Source: a virus
Length of the DNA: 20,887 bases
Reading direction: 5' to 3' (one strand)
Virus record (IMG/VR): IMGVR_UViG_3300031974_002991
Span: 1 to 20,887 of that record
Shown in pieces: positions 6,879 through 13,384 of this stretch (the stretch's first letter is position 1; each line of letters starts with the position of its first letter). The notes under the pieces are model-generated. The model was not told the DNA's origin, did not search any database, and saw only the letters and a program-made list of their open reading frames with translations. Made by a program: the position numbers and the translations under genes.

Positions 6879-7378
6879 TACACTAACTCAAAATAGTTGA
6901 ATCGAAACGATGCAGTAAATGTAATAAACTCTTGGCCACTCGACGTAGATTCAAAGTTTATATCACCTAGTGAAGTAGGTACACAATCTATATATCTGAC
7001 TTGCTTCGTTTGATTGTTGTGACTTGAAAGTATGGATAACGTAATATCAGCATAGTTAGGTTGTGTTGTATTACCTACTGCTTGATTATCAAGCATGTTT
7101 GTTTCCAATAACCTACGTATCCAGTTAAACATTTCTGTGTATGATTCTAGATTTTCATCTAGTAATATGTTTGTTGACAGTTCGTTGAATGTTAGAGTAT
7201 CACCCGGAAACGGCAAGCCCGCGAGTCTACGCACTGGTAGTTCCACAGGATTCATAATCATACCGGGGTGTGTAACATTCTGACAGAAAAACTCAAGGTT
7301 AGGATAGTTACGTCTGTCTATAACGAGCTTAAAGCTCGTTGGTTGCATATAGTTAAAATTTTCTGTAAGTTCCGCCAT
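6878..7378 (-). CDS. tail-tube-fold protein, gp19 paralogue (gp19/gp54-like)
   Basis: A 166-residue protein that lines up with the gp19 of this same window: FCQNVTHPG against LCEAATLPG, PFPGDTLTFNELSTNILLDEN against the AGDRTFAEWGTTIINDTD region, and MFNWIRRLL against AIERWMNGI. Its C-terminus FITFTASFRFNYFELV resembles the last strand of tail-tube and T4 gp54 proteins. It therefore probably has the tail-tube fold and may be a tube initiator, a baseplate-proximal ring or a tail-completion ring. T4 gp54 is much longer (about 320), so this is not a simple orthologue. There is no Shine-Dalgarno sequence; a late promoter box lies 5 bases upstream of the ATG. It follows the gp23 terminator and starts a new unit with the 110-residue gene. 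Confidence 0.82.
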   Translation of the reverse strand: MAELTENFNYMQPTSFKLVIDRRNYPNLEFFCQNVTHPGMIMNPVELPVRRLAGLPFPGDTLTFNELSTNILLDENLESYTEMFNWIRRLLETNMLDNQAVGNTTQPNYADITLSILSSHNNQTKQVRYIDCVPTSLGDINFESTSSGQEFITFTASFRFNYFELV

Positions 7379-7383
7379 ACATC

Positions 7384-7391
7384 TATTTATA
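7384..7391 (-). promoter_or_regulatory. T4-type late promoter TATAAATA for gp19 paralogue
   Basis: A perfect TATAAATA on the minus strand lies between the gp23 terminator and the gp19 paralogue. By T4 geometry (the box occupies roughly -13 to -6) the start falls at the A of the ATG, giving a leaderless mRNA. The intergenic position after a terminator makes this more than a chance match. Confidence 0.75.
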
Positions 7392-7402
7392 CAAGTTTAG
7401 AT

Positions 7403-7430
7403 TAAAAAAGAGGGACCCGAAGGCCCCTCT
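7403..7430 (-). terminator. intrinsic terminator after gp23 with C(UUCG)G loop
   Basis: On the minus strand AGAGGGGCC and GGTCCCTCT form a 9-pair stem (one G-U pair) closed by a TTCG loop flanked by C and G, the very stable cUUCGg tetraloop. A run of T follows directly. It lies 22 bases after the gp23 stop codon and just before the next late promoter, so it separates the capsid unit from the gp19-paralogue unit. Confidence 0.9.
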
Positions 7431-7452
7431 AGTCTAACCACGTTATTTTTTA

Positions 7453-8829
7453 TTATGATCCAAGAATATCGTCTACGCGGAAGATACGATAGTATTGGTT
7501 GGTCTTGATCGCTGCCAAGCCGTCTGCTGGAGATGATCCAACGAATGGGTTTGAAGCCAAGCCGTAGCGAGTCTTAAATCCAATCTTCGGCTGGAATGTA
7601 TCCTCACCCACTGCACGAACCATTGTTAGTGGTACGTATGGGCAATAGAAGAGACCTGCGTCATATGGGTTAGTACCCTTATAACCGACTGTGATGTAGT
7701 CAGCTACTGCATACGGATCGATGTAGACCCGTGTGCGTCCGTTAAGGACACCAGCAAAGGTGTTTCCTGTATCGTCAACGTTCAAGTTTGTTGACATTGC
7801 AGGTGAGTAATCGAGCATGCCAGAGGCTGACAAGGATGATGCAACATCTGATGAACAGATGATGAAGTTACCTTTACCCCGACGTGTTTCTTTTGCGATT
7901 ACGTTACACTCACGCTCGATCTGTACGATCAGACCTTTAAACTTCTCAACTGACCAACGGCCGTCTGCGTCTGTTTGGACGTTGAAGACACCGTTAAGAG
8001 CAGTGTTTGTTTGAAGTGCACCAGTCTTAGCTTGTGAGTTAATTGTACGAACAACTTCACGGTTGATTTCAGCCATGATCTCAGTTGACAAGATGTTTGC
8101 CAACTCAGTCTCAGCATCCAGGCCATGAATGGCTTTCAGATCCTGAGCAAGTTCGAGGCTGTATTCTGCCTTCAGTGCGCGTGTCCGTGCACTAACAGTT
8201 GCTTTCTCGATGGTGAAGCCCATTTCTGCAAAGGCTGAATCACCTGTTGTACCGAGGTTTTCACCGTCGGACAATGGCATTGCGAAACCTGTTGTTCCGT
8301 TTGCCGGATCGATACGAGTATCGTCGATAGTTGAGTCAGCGTCTGAGTCAACAATTCCTGACAAACCAGAAGGTCCAGCATCAACACCGTCTAAACGTTG
8401 CTGAGTTGTGCCTGGCACAGGTCCTGAACCTGAGTCACCAGAGAATCCTGGTACGGCTTCGTTGAACAGTGCTTCATCGCCTGAAGTTGCACCAGCCCGT
8501 GTTGTCTTATAGTTAGACTTCATCGCAAAGATGAGGCCTGTTGGACCTGACATTGGCTGAACACCGCAGATGTCGTATGCCATAAGGTTAGGCATAGCGC
8601 GACGAACGAGAGCAATCAGAACTGGGTTCCAGTTTGCTACGCTCGATGTGTTATTTGCAGGCATTTCGTTGAGCATTCCTTGCTCTTCACGTAATGCACG
8701 CTCTTGGTTTTCAAGAATAGCAGCTGTAACTGCTTTCCTGTGGTTGTCGGTAATGGCTCCCGCTGACTCTTCGTTCAGTACCGGTGCCCATTTTTCCATC
8801 AACTTGTCGTAAGAAATTACGTCTTGCAT
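7453..8829 (-). CDS. 23: gp23 major capsid protein
   Basis: Forms the hexamers of the head shell. The 458 residues compare with 521 in T4. Matches to T4 gp23 are clear: VRRAMPNLMAYDICGVQPM at 75-93, SLELAQDLKAIHGLDAE, ILSTEIMAEINREVVR, GKGNFIICSSDV, FAGVLNGRTRVYIDPYA and a C-terminal FQPKIGFKTRYG. The N-terminal 55 residues should be removed by gp21: LNE at 53-55 fits the known (I/L)-x-E cleavage rule and the T4 site position. Residues 128-196 are low-complexity, rich in Gly, Ser, Asp and Pro, where T4 gp23 has its structured insertion domain. A GGGAG site precedes the ATG, the gap to gp22 is 14 bases, and a strong terminator follows. Confidence 0.98.
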   Translation of the reverse strand: MQDVISYDKLMEKWAPVLNEESAGAITDNHRKAVTAAILENQERALREEQGMLNEMPANNTSSVANWNPVLIALVRRAMPNLMAYDICGVQPMSGPTGLIFAMKSNYKTTRAGATSGDEALFNEAVPGFSGDSGSGPVPGTTQQRLDGVDAGPSGLSGIVDSDADSTIDDTRIDPANGTTGFAMPLSDGENLGTTGDSAFAEMGFTIEKATVSARTRALKAEYSLELAQDLKAIHGLDAETELANILSTEIMAEINREVVRTINSQAKTGALQTNTALNGVFNVQTDADGRWSVEKFKGLIVQIERECNVIAKETRRGKGNFIICSSDVASSLSASGMLDYSPAMSTNLNVDDTGNTFAGVLNGRTRVYIDPYAVADYITVGYKGTNPYDAGLFYCPYVPLTMVRAVGEDTFQPKIGFKTRYGLASNPFVGSSPADGLAAIKTNQYYRIFRVDDILGS

Positions 8830-8843
8830 TATTGGACTCCCAA

Positions 8844-9950
8844 TTATTTGTTAGTTTTTTTGATTGCGGAAAGGTACTGAGCCATTGTGTCAGAAGCTGC
8901 TTCAGGTGCATCACCATCAGTATCTTCTTCAATATCAGCGGCATCAGTTGTTTTCTTGGTGAAGTATGATTCTTTGACAGTCTCTACTTTTTGTGCAAAA
9001 GTATCGTAGTCTTCGAAGTCTACTTCAGCTACCAAACTCTTTAGCTTTTCATATTGAGTTTCAGCCAGACCTGTTGAAGCTTCGCGGATGACTTCGTCAC
9101 GTGCAAACTCTTCTAGCATTTCTGTCATCTCAATATTCTCAGCAGTGGACTCGTTAAGGGCCTCTTCGAGTTCCTCAACTTGTTCAGCTAAGTCGTCCAC
9201 AAGATCGACTTTTTCTTCTGGCACTTCGATATAAGACTCTTCGAACAAGCCTTTCAACTTATTCATAAAGTTCTCGGAGATCTCAGTACGCAGACCTGCT
9301 TGTACAGCTACTTTGTTTTCTTCCATCCAGCTCTCAACTACGTAGTTAAGATATGAATCGACTTTTTCAACGAGATCAGCTTTAGTTTCTTCGACTGCTT
9401 CTGATAACTCTTCGTTGTATTTTTCTTCAAGTCGATCAATCTCTTCTGCAAGCTTAGACTTAATTGCTGCTTCAAAGATTGTCTCTACTTTTTGCTTGAA
9501 CTCTTCAGATAGTGTTGCTTCTGATTCGCAAAGAGCATTGATGTCTGCAGAAAAATCTACTTCGTAATCATCAAGAATAGGCTGTCCTTCGAAATCTTCT
9601 TCGGAAGTACTATTCATGTGATAACTAGAATTCATAGTTTTATTCATACTATGATAAGCTGCAGTTAGCTTTTTCTTGTCCATCTTTTTCATGTCTTTGT
9701 ACATAGCATTGATCATACCCATCTTAGTAAGCTTGGGCATAGGTTCTGCATTACTTGCGTCAGCAGCAGTTCCGCCTGCCATCTTACGCTTTGGTGCATT
9801 GCCTGTTGCATCACCTGCTTTGTCTACAGAAGCGACTGATTGAGCCTCAGCATTTTTAGGATCATGGCCATGCATAGCTTCCTCGATGTTTTCGTCCTCA
9901 TCATCGAGGAGTTCAATGTCCTGATCTTCAATGTTTTGATCTTCAGTCAT
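8844..9950 (-). CDS. 22: gp22 major prohead scaffold protein
   Basis: Core protein of the prohead, which shapes the head and is then degraded by gp21. The 368 residues compare with about 269 in T4. The N-terminal 45 residues are very acidic; a region near 85-110 is rich in Met and Lys (MIDKK-like repeats around MGMINAMYKDMKKMDKKKL); then a long stretch of predicted coiled coil runs from about 140 to 330. The core SEEFKQKVETIFEAAIKSKL near 150 matches the T4 segment SEEFKEKAATLFEAAV. Several L/I-x-E sites suit cleavage by gp21. An AAGGAGT precedes the ATG. It stands between gp21 and gp23 as in T4. Confidence 0.93.
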   Translation of the reverse strand: MTEDQNIEDQDIELLDDEDENIEEAMHGHDPKNAEAQSVASVDKAGDATGNAPKRKMAGGTAADASNAEPMPKLTKMGMINAMYKDMKKMDKKKLTAAYHSMNKTMNSSYHMNSTSEEDFEGQPILDDYEVDFSADINALCESEATLSEEFKQKVETIFEAAIKSKLAEEIDRLEEKYNEELSEAVEETKADLVEKVDSYLNYVVESWMEENKVAVQAGLRTEISENFMNKLKGLFEESYIEVPEEKVDLVDDLAEQVEELEEALNESTAENIEMTEMLEEFARDEVIREASTGLAETQYEKLKSLVAEVDFEDYDTFAQKVETVKESYFTKKTTDAADIEEDTDGDAPEAASDTMAQYLSAIKKTNK

Positions 9951-9966
9951 TTAATTGACTCCTTTG

Positions 9967-10623
9967 TCATTTAGATTTGAGTAACGAGAGGAAATTCTTA
10001 AACTCACGAACCTGAGTCTCATAGAGATCAGCCCTTGGAGCTTTCTTGATTTCAGTCTCCATCATTTCAATAGCCTGTGGTTCAATGATTCCGTTATTCC
10101 AAACCCATTCAACACCCTCCATAACTCCATTAACAAATGCGCTAGGGGCTGATGGGTCTTGCACGATGTCTACCGCGTTAAGAATAAAGTCTGGTTTTAC
10201 AACCATTGCGGCACCATTGTTCTGCAGACTTCCCATACCACGAGTCGAGACGCCTAGTTGTACTTGTCCATCGAGTAAACCTTTCACGATTTGCCCCATG
10301 GGAGTTTCCAATATAGTCGCCCTACCCACAACATCGTTGCCTTTGAGATCAAGGCTTTCGATCTTGTGAGAAACTTTGTCTAAGTTAACGGTCGGTCCTT
10401 CAGGGTGATTTAATTCACCTACTGCACGCCCTTTGGATACTTGATCGCCGACATACTTGCCGACGGCTTTCTCCATAACTGCCATAGGATATATACGACC
10501 GTTTCGATTCTTTGTTTCTGCTTGCGCAAATACACCTTCAATAATATATTTTTTCTTGCCATTTTCATTGGCTTCGATAATAACTTCGATATTATTTTCA
10601 GTATATTCAGAAATAAGTTTCAT
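9967..10623 (-). CDS. 21: gp21 prohead core protease
   Basis: Serine protease of the U35/herpesvirus-assemblin-like type that matures the prohead, cutting gp22, gp23 and core proteins after (I/L)-x-E. The 218 residues are close to T4 (212). Seen: KNRNGRIYPMAVM at 38-50, catalytic His in GELNHP (His73), and nucleophile Ser in LGVSTRGMG (Ser126), the same spacing as in T4. The DPSAPSAF stretch near the end of the domain is also typical. Its ATG overlaps the stop of the 70-residue gene as ATGA, and a 16-base gap with an SD separates it from gp22. Confidence 0.96.
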   Translation of the reverse strand: MKLISEYTENNIEVIIEANENGKKKYIIEGVFAQAETKNRNGRIYPMAVMEKAVGKYVGDQVSKGRAVGELNHPEGPTVNLDKVSHKIESLDLKGNDVVGRATILETPMGQIVKGLLDGQVQLGVSTRGMGSLQNNGAAMVVKPDFILNAVDIVQDPSAPSAFVNGVMEGVEWVWNNGIIEPQAIEMMETEIKKAPRADLYETQVREFKNFLSLLKSK

Positions 10624-10832
10624 TTCTTTAGCGCCTTAATAAATGCAGTTCCAGCCTTTTCGGCTTCGTTTTTGCTTTTATAACGATCCAATCTGTCACC
10701 ATCAACGTAAGTGACAAAACCGTTACGTTCTTTGTATATCATTATCTGGATTCTGCCTAATTTTTTATTGACAACTAATTGTCCTTCAGGCTTTCTTCCA
10801 GTTAATTCTCTTATATTTGTAAAAGTTTTCAT
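10620..10832 (-). CDS. small basic protein, 70 residues, first gene of prohead unit
   Basis: Not firmly recognised. It is basic and soluble, with beta-like pairs (GQLVVNKKLGRIQIMIYKERNGF, taken as description of residues 17-39, and VTYVDGDRLDRYKS) and a helical end (AEKAGTAFIKALKK). T4 places the small core proteins gp67 and gp68 between portal and protease, so a minor prohead-core role is plausible from position; the sequence does not resemble the acidic T4 gp67. The ATG lies 10 bases after a late promoter box with no Shine-Dalgarno, and the stop overlaps gp21 as ATGA. It may also serve to bring ribosomes to gp21. Confidence 0.78.
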   Translation of the reverse strand: MKTFTNIRELTGRKPEGQLVVNKKLGRIQIMIYKERNGFVTYVDGDRLDRYKSKNEAEKAGTAFIKALKK

Positions 10833-10842
10833 TTTACCATAT

Positions 10843-10850
10843 TATTTATA
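10843..10850 (-). promoter_or_regulatory. T4-type late promoter TATAAATA for 70aa-gp21-gp22-gp23
   Basis: A perfect TATAAATA on the minus strand lies in the 46-base gap between the acidic core protein and the 70-residue gene. Predicted start is near 10837, only about 5 bases before the ATG. Together with the terminator at 7403-7430 it would delimit a protease-scaffold-capsid transcription unit. Confidence 0.75.
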
Positions 10851-10878
10851 AAAATTTATTTCTTAAATTGAAATTTTT

Positions 10879-11268
10879 TTACTCTTCGTGAACTTCATCT
10901 TCAATGTCATCGGCGTAGATATCACCTTCTTCTTCGTCGGCTACGTCCTCGTCCTCATCTTCGTCTTCAACCTCTTCCTCATCTCCCGATTCTTCCGATT
11001 CAGACTCGCCTTCTCCTTCAAGGTCAAGTTCGCCTTGGGTATAATCTTCGTCATCTTCATCGTCTTCCTCTGATTCTACATCATTAAAGATTTGATCTGC
11101 CAATTTAATTTTTTCTTGATCTAGTAAATCATTTACTTTGACACCCATCATATCGCCAAATACTTTATTAGCTTTGTTATAGTCTTGATCTAAAGCGTGC
11201 TGAATCAAGTCTTTTACTTCAAAGCTTGGTTCAATTACTTCAGGTTCTGCTACTGCTTCTTCACTCAT
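10879..11268 (-). CDS. acidic prohead core protein (gp67/gp68-type)
   Basis: 129 residues from the preferred start. The N-terminal half (FEVKDLIQHALDQDYNKAN and DLLDQEKIKLADQIF) is helical and matches the layout of T4 prohead-core proteins gp67/gp68; the C-terminal half is almost pure Asp and Glu with few other residues. Such tails are cut to small acidic internal peptides in T4 heads. I chose the ATG at 11268-11266 (MSEEAV) because GGAG lies 6 bases upstream; the frame stays open to 11313, but that extension runs through the end of gp20 and has a composition unlike the rest. The gene overlaps gp20 by 8 bases. Position between portal and protease fits the core role. Confidence 0.82.
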   Translation of the reverse strand: MSEEAVAEPEVIEPSFEVKDLIQHALDQDYNKANKVFGDMMGVKVNDLLDQEKIKLADQIFNDVESEEDDEDDEDYTQGELDLEGEGESESEESGDEEEVEDEDEDEDVADEEEGDIYADDIEDEVHEE

Positions 11269-12787
11269 TATCATCTCCACCTTCCGGTTGTTCTGGTTCA
11301 TCAGGATTCTCACCCTGTATTTGTTTATTCATTTTTTCTACATCTTCATCAGACAACATTAGAACGTTCTTCTGAATCCATTCTTTAGAATAATACTCAC
11401 CTACATACTGTTGTACCATATCCATCGTTTGTAGTCTTTCACGTAATACTTCCATATCACGCAATTCTGTAAAGTGGTTATCACGAATGTAGTCAACTGT
11501 AATGTCGTTCTTCCAGTTTTCCCAATCTTCTTCAGTGATAATACCTTTTAATATAAGTTGTTTTTTCAATATACCATAGAATAGGTGTGCAAACCTCATT
11601 CTTAGTCTATCGATAAATTTTTGAAACTTTAATTCGTCTCTATTAACTTCTGTAGATCTACCTAAGCTAAACTGTGCTTCTTGTTCTAGCCTATTAATAG
11701 GTACATTCAGTGCTCTATAAACTTTCTTTTGAAAAAAGATTACGTCGTCAATCTGACCTAAGTTTTCTCCACCAGGTAGTGTTTCAATCGAAGTACCCGT
11801 TCCACCTTCGCGTCTTGGCAACCAAAAATCTTCGAGCAAAGACATGTGTTTACGATCATCTCTAATGTCGCCGGTCTTAGCATCGTACACAAGTTTATTT
11901 CTATACTTTGCCATAATGTCTTTAAGGTATTGTTCAGCTTTGCCTCGAGGTAAGTTACCTACGTCAATATAAAATATTCTTCGTTCCGGTGCACGAGCTA
12001 ATCTATAAATCACTAGCGCGTCTTCCATCATACGCAGTTGATTAATTGGCTTCAATGCTTTATGCAGAAATGATATAATCTTTCTTCGATCTTCTGACAA
12101 TAATCCTGATGTAACGTAGCTTACAGAATCATTGGTCATCTTTACTCCACTAGTTGATGAGCCAGGTTTTTCTTGATAAATGAAAAACTCTTCTGTGCTT
12201 TCAACAACGCTAGCGCCAGTGACAGGATCTTTTTTCTTCTTAACTTTTTTAACCTTGCGCATCTTAGCAGCGTCAATAGGTCGAATCTCAACGATACCTT
12301 CTTTTGGTTGAGCTTCGTTGATAATCAAGTGATGAAACATTCTACCGTCGATGTACCACCTGCGAAATATATCGTGGCCTAACTCTTTGAAGTTAAGCAT
12401 ACCATATATCGTATCAAACTCCTCTTTAATTACTTTCTTAATTCTATCAGGTGCATCAACATCTTCTAAGTTAATGTCTAATGTTTGTTCGAGTTGTGAA
12501 CCTGTGATTGATTCATTAACAATGTCTTCAATCGCCATATCAACTTCAGGGTGCATCGCATTACCACGATACTTCATAATCAGTTGATAATTATCTTTTG
12601 AGTCGTCATCACCAAGATTAAGATACTGGCCATAATGTGAACCAGACGCAGTAGCGTAACTACCGCCTTCATCATCTCGAGGCGGAACAATGGAAGGAGC
12701 TTTTTGTTCTTCCTTCTTTTTGGCTTTCTTTATTTCAAAACCAAATAATTTAATGCCTTCGGTACCTGCACCAGAATATTCAGCCAT
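11261..12787 (-). CDS. 20: gp20 portal vertex protein
   Basis: Forms the dodecameric portal through which DNA is packaged and the tail attached; it also initiates head assembly. The 508 residues compare with 524 in T4. Recognisable features are YRGNAMHPEVDMAIEDIVNE at about 69-88, GHDIFRRWYIDGRMFHH at 137-153, the clip/crown-side ALVIYRLARAPERRIFYIDVG segment near 256-276, and DDVIFFQKKVYRALNVPINRLE near 345-366, all typical of T4-type portals. The acidic C-terminus is probably disordered. An AAGGA precedes the ATG. A stem-loop lies in the 55-base gap from gp19. Confidence 0.97.
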   Translation of the reverse strand: MAEYSGAGTEGIKLFGFEIKKAKKKEEQKAPSIVPPRDDEGGSYATASGSHYGQYLNLGDDDSKDNYQLIMKYRGNAMHPEVDMAIEDIVNESITGSQLEQTLDINLEDVDAPDRIKKVIKEEFDTIYGMLNFKELGHDIFRRWYIDGRMFHHLIINEAQPKEGIVEIRPIDAAKMRKVKKVKKKKDPVTGASVVESTEEFFIYQEKPGSSTSGVKMTNDSVSYVTSGLLSEDRRKIISFLHKALKPINQLRMMEDALVIYRLARAPERRIFYIDVGNLPRGKAEQYLKDIMAKYRNKLVYDAKTGDIRDDRKHMSLLEDFWLPRREGGTGTSIETLPGGENLGQIDDVIFFQKKVYRALNVPINRLEQEAQFSLGRSTEVNRDELKFQKFIDRLRMRFAHLFYGILKKQLILKGIITEEDWENWKNDITVDYIRDNHFTELRDMEVLRERLQTMDMVQQYVGEYYSKEWIQKNVLMLSDEDVEKMNKQIQGENPDEPEQPEGGDDNE

Positions 12788-12808
12788 TTCAATTCCTTAG
12801 TTAGAGAT

Positions 12809-12834
12809 AGGGAGCCGACCGTTGCCGGCTCCCT
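12809..12834. other. stem-loop between gp19 and gp20
   Basis: AGGGAGCCG and CGGCTCCCT form a perfect 9-pair GC-rich stem with an 8-base loop. On the plus strand it is followed by TTTATTTATTT and would look like an intrinsic terminator for antisense RNA. On the minus strand, the direction of all genes here, the bases after the stem are TATCTCTAAC, too poor in T for a confident terminator. It may instead stabilise the 3' end of gp18-gp19 mRNA or attenuate reading into gp20. Confidence 0.8.
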
Positions 12835-12835
12835 T

Positions 12836-12843
12836 TATTTATT
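12836..12843 (-). promoter_or_regulatory. late-promoter-like AATAAATA before gp20
   Basis: A 7/8 match to TATAAATA on the minus strand overlaps the gp19 stop codon. If used, transcription would begin inside the 5' arm of the adjoining stem-loop, so the two elements could not both work on the same RNA. Low confidence. Confidence 0.3.
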
Positions 12844-13370
12844 TAGCTTGTAGTGTTAGACTCGAAGTATTGATATGCCCAAGTACATGTGAATCTTTCA
12901 ATGTTATCGTTATCAGCGTATGACACTGCGATCTCTGAAAGATCCTGAGGATATGCACCTCGGAATGTATATGTCTTGAGTTTATCACCGTTACGATCTA
13001 ACTGATCAACTGTCAGATCAGCTTCGTAAGCAATTGGTGCGGTAAGACCAGTATTTGCAGAGTGTGCGTTAATACCGTTCATCCACCTTTCAATCGCGTT
13101 ACGAATTGAAAAGTCAGTATCATTGATGATCGTGGTGCCCCATTCAGCGAATGTACGGTCACCAGCCATCTTTAGTACTCTTCCACGGAAGAAGACTGGA
13201 ATGATACCAAACGTTGATCCAGGTAGAGTTGCTGCCTCACACAAGAACGATGTGAGTTCCGGATCACCGTCAGCAAATCCTGGATAGTTGATTGTTACTT
13301 GAAAGAGGTTAGGACGTGCGCCGCCACCTCTCAGCTTTGACTTAAAGTCATCTACACCGAGAACAGCCAT
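12843..13370 (-). CDS. 19: gp19 tail tube protein
   Basis: Stacked rings of this protein form the inner tube of the contractile tail. The 175 residues compare with 163 in T4. Seen: NLFQVTINYPGF at 22-33, LCEAATLPGSTFG at 43-55, FRGRVLKMAGDRTFAEW at 62-78, IRNAIERWMNGINAHS near 90-104 and a C-terminal TWAYQYFESNT. The ribosome site is the perfect AAGGAGGT, 6 bases before the ATG and overlapping the gp18 stop, which fits the high output needed for a tube subunit and coupling to the sheath gene. A paralogue of this protein lies at 6878-7378. Confidence 0.96.
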   Translation of the reverse strand: MAVLGVDDFKSKLRGGGARPNLFQVTINYPGFADGDPELTSFLCEAATLPGSTFGIIPVFFRGRVLKMAGDRTFAEWGTTIINDTDFSIRNAIERWMNGINAHSANTGLTAPIAYEADLTVDQLDRNGDKLKTYTFRGAYPQDLSEIAVSYADNDNIERFTCTWAYQYFESNTTS

Positions 13371-13376
13371 TTACCT

Positions 13377-13384
13377 ACCTCCTT
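13377..13384 (-). promoter_or_regulatory. perfect Shine-Dalgarno for gp19
   Basis: AAGGAGGT on the minus strand is fully complementary to the usual 3' end of bacterial 16S rRNA and lies 6 bases before the gp19 ATG. It includes the last bases of gp18 and part of its TAA stop, so terminating ribosomes sit on it. It is the strongest ribosome site in the window and contrasts with the promoters here that leave none. Confidence 0.85.

Noticed and set aside
10833-10878. AT-rich inverted segments after the acidic core gene as a terminator
   Set aside because: The pairing is only A-T and unstable; the late promoter box explains this gap better.
11269-11313. 15-residue N-terminal extension of the acidic core protein
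   Set aside because: The extension overlaps gp20 and has no ribosome site, whereas GGAG is correctly spaced before the ATG at 11268.
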